Positions 55,057 through 64,000 of a DNA stretch of 64,000 bases are shown here, one piece after another. Below the pieces are notes generated by a model. The model ran no database searches. It saw nothing but the letters and a program-made list of their open reading frames with translations, and was not told where the DNA came from. Position 1 is the stretch's first letter. Every line of letters starts with the position of its first letter. This DNA comes from Cinnamomum chago. Its lineage: Eukaryota; Streptophyta; Magnoliopsida; Laurales; Lauraceae. The translations under genes and the position numbers were made by a program. The stretch covers positions 123,849,501 to 123,913,500 of the forward strand of contig CP142451.1 in the NCBI GenBank assembly GCA_038049695.1, read 5' to 3'.

Positions 55057-56202
55057 ATGTCTTCCAAAGATAAGGGCAAACAACCAATAGATTCAGATAA
55101 AGCCTCTGTTCCTGTTCATGAAGAACTACCCTTTCAAATACCTTTTCCATCCTTCTATCCAGCACCCTCTGCTGCTTCTCAAACCCTTATTGATAACATT
55201 TGGAGTGCATGCCTTACTGGCCAACGTAATTTTCTAATGCGAAAGCACCTCTCTGATTTGTCAAATCATATCAAATATTTAGAATCAAAAATTCAAATGC
55301 TTGAACAGCAATGTGCATCGTCACCCCTCCCTCCAATTGAATACAGAAACCAAATCCTGGAAAGGGTTAATACTCTTCTTCCGGACGATTTATCTGCAAG
55401 AATTAGAGAGGAAACTCTCTCTTGTCAGATCATGGAGCGACTAATAAATCAAGCATCCTATCTCAGCTGGGCCACTGGTTTTCCAAAGATGTTCCTGCCC
55501 GCTGATGAATTTGATATTTCTTATATTGAACAAGGTCTAGTTCATCGATTCATTCTCGACAGAGACAATTTAGCAATTCATCGACAGTTGCCTGCAATTG
55601 TCAAATATGCTCTCAGTTGCCTTGGCATCACCAAGCGCAATCTTCTCATGACAATCTCTTCCACTCTTGGAGAAAGAGATGAATTCCGGTTTTATCAACC
55701 ATATCAATTATGGATCCTTATGAATTATGAAGACGGCGATTTATTCTGTCAAAAATACAGCCTTCCAATCAATGATTATGAACATCTTCCTGATCGCAAT
55801 TGGAATCAAGCAGAACAATTTGAATCCTCAGATGCTGCAGATCTCAGTTACAGCCTGGAGCGTCTACAATTCTGCAATATTCAAGCTGATCAAAATCAAA
55901 GATTCATCAATCTCAAAAGACATTTCGAATTTGCTCGTACTTTTAAGGGAATCTGGAGCGATGGTCGTCGCGTCGTCTGCATTGATGAAGATCTTGCAGA
56001 AGATACATTTGTTTATTATGATCCCTTTCGAGCTGGCCATACAGTTCTTGATGAAATTCTAGAAACATTTCAAAATGCATCGTCTCTTCATATTACTGAA
56101 AGAACAAAGAGACAGCTTATCAAGCTCTTCCAAAGAGAAAATGATTATGGAGTATGGACCCCCAGTCCACAACCACCAGATTACTACCTCATAAATGATT
56201 AA
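55057..56202 (+). CDS. ORF2 protein of unknown function, unit E (381 residues)
   Basis: A full-length open copy. It differs from the unit A and C proteins at one visible position (LQFCNIQ instead of LQFYNIQ) and shares that variant with unit G. This links the two plus-strand copies as sisters for this part of the genome. Confidence 0.88.
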   Translation: MSSKDKGKQPIDSDKASVPVHEELPFQIPFPSFYPAPSAASQTLIDNIWSACLTGQRNFLMRKHLSDLSNHIKYLESKIQMLEQQCASSPLPPIEYRNQILERVNTLLPDDLSARIREETLSCQIMERLINQASYLSWATGFPKMFLPADEFDISYIEQGLVHRFILDRDNLAIHRQLPAIVKYALSCLGITKRNLLMTISSTLGERDEFRFYQPYQLWILMNYEDGDLFCQKYSLPINDYEHLPDRNWNQAEQFESSDAADLSYSLERLQFCNIQADQNQRFINLKRHFEFARTFKGIWSDGRRVVCIDEDLAEDTFVYYDPFRAGHTVLDEILETFQNASSLHITERTKRQLIKLFQRENDYGVWTPSPQPPDYYLIND

Positions 56203-56669
56203 AATCCAGCACATGCAGCAATATCATGTAAATTTCAATGCAGATCTCGCCATCGAATACAGCCTTCATCCACCTCCATGCAGAATTAATTCAGCTATAC
56301 AGATGTCCGAATGCAATTTTCAATGCAGTCCCCAAAGTCAGCACAGCTCTCCCCATGCTGCCATGTGTCCTGCAAATAATGAAGCTTCATTATCTCATTC
56401 ATCCATGCGTAGCCTCCATGAAGTCAAGCTTTAAATTCTTGTCACCATCATGCTTTTATAAACAACACATGTCATTTTCATGTGCCTCACTCATATAAAG
56501 TTCTTTCGAATACTTTCATTTGAAAAAAGTATAAAAAATTCCAAAAGTCCACATTTGTGAGCTATGGATTACTATTCTTATTAAAGTATTCCATAGACTA
56601 CTATTTCAAATAAAGTATTAAGTAATTTAAAGTCAACAATTCAGTCTCAAGTGCCTGCAGTCTCCGCCG

Positions 56670-56920
56670 CGTCAGCTGAGCATACAGTATATCCTGCCCC
56701 CTGCAGCAAATACAGCGATAATTTCTCCGCCGACTGTCAGACGCATGCAGCAGCAAATTCAATAACGTCAGTCAGCAATAAAGTCATCTCACTCATGCAG
56801 CAGCAACAGTAATGCATATTATATGCGACAGTGATACAGTACAAATGACGTATACATCTTATCCCATTGCGGATTTCAAATACATTTCAAATGTAATTCA
56901 GTATGAAAGTTTATAAATAG
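56670..56920 (+). promoter_or_regulatory. Pararetrovirus promoter, unit E
   Basis: TATAAATAG lies at 56912-56920. Upstream, TGACG-type motifs occur at 56670-56674 (as CGTCA), 56766-56770 (as CGTCA) and 56846-56851 (TGACGT). They are as-1-like sites of the kind found in caulimovirid promoters. The transcript would start about 25-35 bp past the TATA box and run into the primer-binding region of the next unit. Confidence 0.7.
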
Positions 56921-57041
56921 GGATTGTGAGCCCTTGTCTCACATCATCAAATACTTACACTTGTAAATTTTCCGCTTTCTTTCCCTTCTTTCAATTCAGT
57001 CTTACTTAGAGTTTACTGGTTCGGTCCCGGTCTCGTCCAAT

Positions 57042-58846
57042 TGGTATCAGAGCATTTTTAAATGGAGTGGCAGTGATTTCTTTATGCCTTATAGTTTCTA
57101 AAGGAGGGTGAACCGATTCAACTTTACCTTTCTCGGTTTCCCATGTTTGTGTGGATTTATTAATTGTCATCATTATAGTTCCTTTTTTATTTATTTTGGA
57201 CGAAAGCCAATCAAAGAAAGGGATATTTCGCCGTTCTTGATTCATTTGTTCATACCATAATTCTTTTACTTGAGATCTCTCAAATTTAGAGAATTTGGTA
57301 AAAAACCATTTTGTCTTTGGATGTTTTAATAAATCTTGTTGAAGGAATTGTTTATCAATTTTGAAATCATGTATTACTTTATTAGATTCATGAATTAAGG
57401 AAATTGTATTAATTGATGCATTAAAATCGGATTCAGTTAATTTTACTGATTGTATATCTTCATCTTTTGCGTCTGAATAAACAGGGAAAGCTATGCCTGT
57501 AGGATGTATTGGGGGTGATGTGGGAATAGATGTTTGATGAAAATTAGAAGAGGCTGATTTATAAGATCCAGCGTCTGAAGGGATTGATCTTTTTGTGGAT
57601 GAAAAGTGTGATCTTGGTGTATTGGCAAAATTTATTGTTACTTTTCCAGATGGATGTTCTGTAATAGATTCAACATCTTCATTGATTAAAGGTGTGATTT
57701 GTTGAGCTTCATCAAGCTCCCATTTTCCAGAAAGATTTACATCTTCCCATGTGATGAGTTTGGGGGTGGTGACTTTATTTCGAAAATTTGTAAGGAATAA
57801 GGTGGTTACTCCTTTGATTTGAGATGAATATGCTATTTCAGGGACAATTGTATTCATTGCTTTATAATAAATTCTGTATACTATTGCAACATTTTGTGAT
57901 TGAGGTTTCATATTGAATCCTTTTGTATGTATTCCTAGAGTGATGGCTTCATGAGCACCGGGATCACTGAGTGATACGGTGTAATTGGGGAAACAATTAA
58001 AAAAGGCAGGGCCGTCATGAAGACTGGCTTCTACCATCCCTATTAGGGAATCTCTGAATGAATTATGTCTTCTATCTCGAACATACGCGAGACAGGATGT
58101 ATTCAAACCAAGTCTGGTTAATGGCTTTATTGCAACTTGAACAAGTGCTATATGCATGTATTTGTATTTTGATTTATGGATTTCAATTTTTTCTGCAGGA
58201 ATGACCTGTAGATTTTCTTCATTTTGCTGTATTGAGAGGGTTTCTTCAACCGTCTTTATTACATAATTTGATTTTTGTATGAAAGATCCTTCTTTATAAA
58301 TTTCTTTTAAAGAGACTTTAGGTATTGTCCAATCTTGGATTGATTTTTCTAAATCATCAAAACTTATTTCTTCAAGATTTTTAATTGAAATTTTATTTAT
58401 TATTGGCATGATGGATGATGATGCAGAAGAAGAATTAGAAGCTGTGTTAGAAGATGAATTTCTTCCGAATGAACTAAAGATTCCAGACATCATTAATAAT
58501 TATAATCACTAATCAGAATGATTGGTGGCCTGTCAACGATTTACGCCACAAAGCCCTAAACGCTCTCCTGGCTAACGGGCAACAAAGGCGACGCGACAAG
58601 GGGGCCTCGGACCCAAATCACTCCTTTTAGCAACAACAACCAAGTAACTCTATCTAGTCAAGTTAGATCAAAATTCAGAAATGCAGCTACCTAACATAGA
58701 TTCGATTCTACTATGCAAACAACAAACAAATAACCAAAGAAGGAAAGAGACATGATGCATGCAAAATTTTGCAAATAAATTGAAATAATTGAAAGCTTAA
58801 AGAGCTATCAAAATGGATAAAAGAATTGATACTTCATTGATAAAAT
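57042..58846 (-). mobile_element. Pararetrovirus part-unit F: leader and movement-protein part of ORF1
   Basis: The minus-strand copy begins immediately after the primer-binding word that ends unit E (57042-57053). It covers ORF1 from its ATG at 58493 through the movement-protein region, plus the leader up to about 58846. Capsid, protease, ORF2 and promoter are absent. It is inverted relative to both neighbours. Confidence 0.87.
57054..58493 (-). pseudogene. ORF1, unit F (movement-protein part only)
   Basis: About 480 codons match the N-terminal part of ORF1, including the complete 30K movement-protein core. It carries the ESNKVIHDF variant shared with units B and E, whereas A, C and G have ESNEVIHDF. 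It is an incomplete copy. Confidence 0.87.
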
Positions 58847-58888
58847 CTATGTTAGGTAGCTGCATTTAATTTTGATATGTCCCCGTAA

Positions 58889-61800
58889 CTCAGTGATCCC
58901 GGTGCTCATGAAGCCATCACTCTAGGAATACATACAAAAGGATTCAATATGAAACCTCAATCACAAAATGTTGCAATAGTATACAGAATTTATTATAAAG
59001 CAATGAATACAATTGTCCCTGAAATAGCATATTCATCTCAAATCAAAGGAGTAACCACCTTATTCCTTACAAATTTTCGAAATAAAGTCACCACCCCCAA
59101 ACTCATCACATGGGAAGATGTAAATCTTTCTGGAAAATGGGAGCTTGATGAAGCTCAACAAATCACACCTTTAATCAATGAAGATGTTGAATCTATTACA
59201 GAACATCCATCTGGAAAAGTAACAATAAATTTTGCCAATACACCAAGATCACACTTTTCATCCACAAAAAGATCAATCCCTTCAGACGCTGGATCTTATA
59301 AATCAGCCTCTTCTAATTTTCATCAAACATCTATTCCCACATCACCCCCAATACATCCTACAGGCATAGCTTTCCCTGTTTATTCAGACGCAAAAGATGA
59401 AGATATACAATCAGTAAAATTAATTGAATCCGATTTTAATGCATCAATTAATACAATTTCCTTAATTCATGAATCTAATGAAGTAATACATGATTTCAAA
59501 ATTGATAAACAATTCCTTCAACAAGATTTATTAAAACATCCAAAGACAAAATGGTTTTTTACCAAATTCTCTAAATTTGAGAGATCTCAAGTAAAAGAAT
59601 TATGGTATGAACAAATGAATCAAGAACGGCGAAATATCCCTTTCTTTGATTGGCTTTCGTCCAAAATAAATAAAAAAGGAACTATAATGATGACAATTAA
59701 TAAATCCACACAAACATGGGAAACCGAGAAAGGTAAAGTTGAATCGGTTCACCCTCCTTTAGAAACTATAAGGCATAAAGAAATCATTGCCACTCCATTT
59801 AAAAATGCTCTGCCAACTTCTAAACTCCTTACTGTTGAACATATATCTCATCTAGTTGAACAAAGTAACTTTACAAATCTCTATTTACAGACTATTGGTT
59901 CACAAACTCAAAGAATTGAAAATACTATATCTCAACACGAATCAACTTCTTCAGCTCCGTATAAAATATCCAGAGATGTCCCTTCATTATGTTCAGAATT
60001 TATTACAAAATTGACTTTAGACAAAAGGCCATTAAAACTCCCTGCTGACTTTCAAAATGACATTTCTTTAAGAATCAATCCTTTAGACAAAGGTAAATCA
60101 ATAAATGAAGGCTCCTCAATTAATGCAGTCATTGAAGGAACATCAATTCAAATGTCTTCAGACACTAATACTGACACTTCAACAGATGACTCTGACGATC
60201 AATGTATCCCTGAAATTAATAGAATTTTCAATCCTAAAACTCATACATCAAAAACAAAAAATTATTACAGTAGACCCACTCCAATGAATCTCCAATTTGA
60301 AGAAATTCCTGATATAGCAAATTGTAAATATGATGGTAGTTCATTAGTCGAATGGAATATTGATGGACTTACTGAATATGGAATTCTTAATATTCTGCGC
60401 AATATGATACTATATACAAATGCAGGCATGATCTATGGCAATACACAAGCTGAAATCATTAAATCAATAATAATTGGATTTACTGGCCAACTTCATGGCT
60501 GGTGGGAATATTATCTAACCTCAATCCAAAAAACTAGTATCCTAAATTCAGTCAAACTAACTGAAGAAGGTAAACCCATTATTAATACCAATAATCAGCC
60601 AATTTCTAATGCTGTTGAAACACTAATTCATAATATTTTAATCAATTTCTCTGGAAATGTTAGTGATCAAATAGAAAAATACAGAGAACAATTAATCAAT
60701 CTTCGATGTCGAACTTTATCTGATTTCAGATGGTATAAAGATGTCTTTTTATCCCTTGTTTTTCAATTATTCAATTCTAATGAAGATTTCTGGAAAGAAA
60801 AATTTATTTCTGGCCTTCCAACTCATTTTGCAGAAAAAGTAAAAAATGTTCTACGAGAACAAAATAATGGAAGATTAAATTATGCTAACTATACATATGG
60901 TGATTTAATTCAAAAAATTTCTCGAGTTGGTATGTCTATTTGCAGTGATATGAAAATTAAAGCCGATTTACATAAACAAAAGAAAATTGGTAAACAAGAA
61001 TTAGGGGATTTTTGCTATCAATTTGGCTATGAACCCCTACAAAATCCATCCAATCGAATTTATCAACCTAAACATCGGTCTAAAAAGAAACGATATCATG
61101 AAAAATCATATCGATCCTATAAAAATCACAAAAAATATACAAAAGGAAAACATGAAAAACACAATTCAAAGAGGAGAAAATCCAGCTCTTCCCCAAACCA
61201 TAAAACTAATAAATCTGATTACACATGCTATAAATGCGGCAAAGAAGGACATTTTGCAAATAACTGTTTTAATAAAGATTCAAAAAAGAAAATCAATGAA
61301 TTAGATTATCATTCTCATAATTCCGAAAATAAAAAAGATATATGTCTATGTTGCGAAAGCGAAGATAGTTCTTATGATTCTTCCTCCTCATCTTCTTATT
61401 TCTCCATTAATGTTTTAAATGCTCAAGATGAATTACTTCTGGAATTAATAGAAAATATTTCCTCTGAAGAAGAAAAGAGAAAATACTATAGAAAAATGCT
61501 TGAAGATAAATCTACTGACAAAACCTCTAAGAAACATAAAGATTTTCAATCACTTTCAATGAAAGATATTCTTTCCCAAAAACCAAGCTCTTCAAAACCT
61601 TTAACCCTTCAAGATCTCCATAATGAAGTTAATGAAACAAAACATGAAATTGCAAAATTAAAAGAAGAAGCAACCCAGGAAATTGCTAAATTAAAAACAA
61701 GAATTGAAATCCTTGAATTAGGTAAAGAATTCAGCTCAAATAATCAAGAAGATTCTAATCTCGAAAAAGAATTTGATGAAGAAATTCAAGAATTCGTAAA

Positions 61801-62233
61801 TTCCATTACCAAATATCATTACCATAAATGGTATACAACTGTCACTCTAAAAATCAAAGAATTTAATTTATCTGTTGACTGTTTAATTGACAGTGGAGCA
61901 GATGTAAATTGCATCCGTGAAGGATTAATTCCAACAAAGTATTTTGAGAAAATAAAAAATTACACCATTGGCACAGCAAATGGAAAGAATATAATAGTCA
62001 ATTATAAGATTCCAAATGCTCATATCTGTAAAAATGGAAAATGCATTCAAACTTCCTTTGATGTAACAAAAACATTAACAAATGATGTCATCTTAGGAAC
62101 ACCCTTCTTATTAAAAATTCAGCCATTTTCTGTAAATACCGATGGAATTCATACATCAATTGATGATAAGCCTATCAAATTTGAATTCATAGAAAGCCCA
62201 AGGCTTGGTAGAATAAATGGAATTAATATTTAA
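58889..62233 (+). pseudogene. ORF1, unit G (partial, open to its end)
   Basis: It starts inside the movement-protein core and is then open through capsid, CCHC knuckle, coiled coil and protease to the same end as units A and E, near identical in sequence. As in every other unit, no reverse transcriptase follows the protease. It is an incomplete copy because the N-terminus is missing. Confidence 0.9.
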
Positions 62234-62291
62234 TTGCATACATCTTCATATTTCCAAAATACAGTTTTATTGCATCAATAAAGAATTTTTA

Positions 62292-62319
62292 TTACTAATT
62301 TCATTTCCTCTCCCCATAG
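62292..62319 (+). promoter_or_regulatory. Candidate 3' splice site before ORF2, unit G
   Basis: The same TTACTAAT plus pyrimidine tract plus CCCCATAG arrangement as in unit E, ending 10 bases before the ORF2 ATG at 62330. Confidence 0.6.
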
Positions 62320-62329
62320 GAAACCAATC

Positions 62330-63475
62330 ATGTCTTCCAAAGATAAGGGCAAACAACCAATAGATTCAGATAAAGCCTCTGTTCCTGTTCATGAAGAACT
62401 ACCCTTTCAAATACCTTTTCCATCCTTCTATCCAGCACCCTCTGCTGCTTCTCAAACCCTTATTGATAACATTTGGAGTGCATGCCTTACTGGCCAACGT
62501 AATTTTCTAATGCGAAAGCACCTCTCTGATTTGTCAAATCATATCAAATATTTAGAATCAAAAATTCAAATGCTTGAACAGCAATGTGCATCGTCACCCC
62601 TCCCTCCAATTGAATACAGAAACCAAATCCTGGAAAGGGTTAATACTCTTCTTCCGGACGATTTATCTGCAAGAATTAGAGAGGAAACTCTCTCTTGTCA
62701 GATCATGGAGCGACTAATAAATCAAGCATCCTATCTCAGCTGGGCCACTGGTTTTCCAAAGATGTTCCTGCCCGCTGATGAATTTGATATTTCTTATATT
62801 GAACAAGGTCTAGTTCATCGATTCATTCTCGACAGAGACAATTTAGCAATTCATCGACAGTTGCCTGCAATTGTCAAATATGCTCTCAGTTGCCTTGGCA
62901 TCACCAAGCGCAATCTTCTCATGACAATCTCTTCCACTCTTGGAGAAAGAGATGAATTCCGATTTTATCAACCATATCAATTATGGATCCTTATGAATTA
63001 TGAAGACGGCGATTTATTCTGTCAAAAATACAGCCTTCCAATCAATGATTATGAACATCTTCCTGATCGCAATTGGAATCAAGCAGAACAATTTGAATCC
63101 TCAGATGCTGCAGATCTCAGTTACAGCCTGGAGCGTCTACAATTCTGCAATATTCAAGCTGATCAAAATCAAAGATTCATCAATCTCAAAAGACATTTCG
63201 AATTTGCTCGTACTTTTAAGGGAATCTGGAGCGATGGTCGTCGCGTCGTCTGCATTGATGAAGATCTTGCAGAAGATACATTTGTTTATTATGATCCCTT
63301 TCGAGCTGGCCATACAGTTCTTGATGAAATTCTAGAAACATTTCAAAATGCATCGTCTCTTCATATTACTGAAAGAACAAAGAGACAGCTTATCAAGCTC
63401 TTCCAAAGAGAAAATGATTATGGAGTATGGACCCCCAGTCCACAACCACCAGATTACTACCTCATAAATGATTAA
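62330..63475 (+). CDS. ORF2 protein of unknown function, unit G (381 residues)
   Basis: A full-length open copy, identical by eye in protein to unit E's ORF2 (LQFCNIQ variant). Downstream sequence matches the ORF2-promoter interval of the other units up to the window edge. Confidence 0.88.
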   Translation: MSSKDKGKQPIDSDKASVPVHEELPFQIPFPSFYPAPSAASQTLIDNIWSACLTGQRNFLMRKHLSDLSNHIKYLESKIQMLEQQCASSPLPPIEYRNQILERVNTLLPDDLSARIREETLSCQIMERLINQASYLSWATGFPKMFLPADEFDISYIEQGLVHRFILDRDNLAIHRQLPAIVKYALSCLGITKRNLLMTISSTLGERDEFRFYQPYQLWILMNYEDGDLFCQKYSLPINDYEHLPDRNWNQAEQFESSDAADLSYSLERLQFCNIQADQNQRFINLKRHFEFARTFKGIWSDGRRVVCIDEDLAEDTFVYYDPFRAGHTVLDEILETFQNASSLHITERTKRQLIKLFQRENDYGVWTPSPQPPDYYLIND

Positions 63476-64000
63476 AATCCAGCACATGCAGCAATATCAT
63501 GCAAATTTCAATGCAGATCTCGCCATCGAATACAGCCTTCATCCACCTCCATGCAGAATTAATTCAGCTATACAGATGTCCGAATGCAATTTTCAATGCA
63601 GTCCCCAAAGTCAGCACAGCTCTCCCCATGCTGCCATGTGTCCTGCAAATAATGAAGCTTCATTATCTCATTCATCCATGCGTAGCCTCCATGAAGTCAA
63701 GCTTTAAATTCTTGTCACCATCATGCTTTTATAAACAACACATGTCATTTTCATGTGCCTCACTCATATAAAGTTCTTTCGAATACTTTCATTTGAAAAA
63801 AGTATAAAAAATTCCAAAAGTCCACATTTGTGAGCTATGGATTACTATTCTTATTAAAGTATTCCATAGACTACTATTTCAAATAAAGTATTAAGTAATT
63901 TAAAGTCAACAATTCAGTCTCAAGTGCCTGCAGTCTCCGCCGCGTCAGCTGAGCATACAGTATATCCTGCCCCCTGCAGCAAATACAGCGATAATTTCTC

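Larger units (their letters stand above)
50699..57041 (+). mobile_element. Pararetrovirus unit E, full-length (6.34 kb), about one break
   Basis: It runs from one primer-binding site (50699) to the next (57042), so its length defines the circular genome at about 6.34 kb. Order: primer site, leader of about 370 nt, ORF1 (51094-54960), splice-like region, ORF2 (55057-56202), promoter with TATA at 56912, and transcript-start region. No reverse transcriptase or RNase H lies within the unit. It is almost whole, with about one break in ORF1. Confidence 0.92.
34962..64000. mobile_element. Endogenous pararetrovirus (Caulimoviridae) array, at least seven units or part-units in both orientations
   Basis: About 29 kb of near-identical virus copies. 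In order: full unit (minus), part-unit (minus), short unit (minus), part-unit (minus), a mosaic, full unit (plus), part-unit (minus), and a part-unit (plus) running off the window. Head-to-tail joints pass through the promoter and primer-binding site exactly as in a circular genome, as expected for integrated pararetrovirus concatemers. Copies differ at well under a few percent, so integration or amplification was recent. ORF1-ORF2 order and protein style suggest a florendovirus- or petuvirus-like relative. No reverse transcriptase is found anywhere in the array. Confidence 0.9.
58847..64000 (+). mobile_element. Pararetrovirus part-unit G, runs off the right edge
   Basis: After a short scrap of leader sequence (58848-58866), the plus strand carries ORF1 from inside the movement-protein domain to its end (58889-62233), the splice-like region, ORF2 (62330-63475) and the first part of the promoter region. 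The window ends before the TATA box, so more virus sequence is expected to the right. Confidence 0.9.

Noticed and set aside
56195-56498. 79- and 86-residue frames after ORF2 in each virus unit
   Set aside because: They overlap the region between ORF2 and the promoter in two competing frames, are Cys/His/Ser-rich without motif, and end well before the TATA box. Retention could simply reflect the near identity of the copies. A short third ORF is possible but not supported.
34962-64000. Reading the array as LTR retrotransposons
   Set aside because: There are no LTRs, integrase or target duplications. The movement-protein domain and the circular head-to-tail joints through promoter and primer site are those of Caulimoviridae.

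Overview
The window is nuclear DNA of a flowering plant. It is AT-rich and gene-poor, and it is dominated by plant-type transposable elements: Ty3/Gypsy of the Tat and chromovirus lineages, Ty1/Copia, a TRIM, hAT and PIF/Harbinger MITEs, a Mutator-like element and an L1-type LINE tail. It also holds a large block of endogenous pararetrovirus (Caulimoviridae). I cannot place the species from sequence alone. All alignments here were made by eye.

Positions 1-6169 hold decayed minus-strand Gypsy elements. A chromovirus integrase end (1-475) abuts a Tat-lineage gag-pol (476-5357), which is followed by its primer-binding site and one LTR (5358-6169). Positions 6170-8869 and 15308-15433 are one copy of an anonymous segment that recurs at 29158-34931. 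The two copies differ by datable insertions. Copy 1 carries a hAT MITE (6830-7339, 8-bp target duplication) and a solo LTR (8870-15307) with a second solo LTR nested inside it (11244-15009). Copy 2 carries a poly(A)-tailed insertion, two PIF/Harbinger-like elements, a block with an L1 LINE 3' end, and the virus array.

Positions 15434-24364 contain the only convincing host gene, a 171-residue membrane protein (20742-21257, minus). Around it lie a probable Copia solo LTR, a 233-bp hairpin element with a 32-bp tandem repeat, a long-TIR Mutator-like element that appears to carry a host gene fragment and has a complete 745-bp TRIM inside it, and a second long inverted-repeat element. Positions 24365-28346 are a Copia element with both LTRs and 5-bp target duplications. 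It encodes gag but no recognisable pol.

From 34962 to the right edge lies about 29 kb of near-identical pararetrovirus copies in both orientations. The full unit is about 6.2-6.3 kb: a Met-tRNA primer-binding site, a leader, ORF1 (30K movement protein, capsid, CCHC zinc knuckle, aspartic protease), an intron-like 3' splice site, ORF2 (381 residues, unknown function) and a TATA promoter with TGACG motifs. No reverse transcriptase or RNase H is visible in any copy. A 4.4-kb unit has the same control region and ORF2, but only the movement-protein part of ORF1 followed by a segment found in no other copy. The best reading is an RT-less component of a multipartite, possibly florendovirus-like, pararetrovirus that used a polymerase supplied in trans. 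This is the most interesting content of the window.
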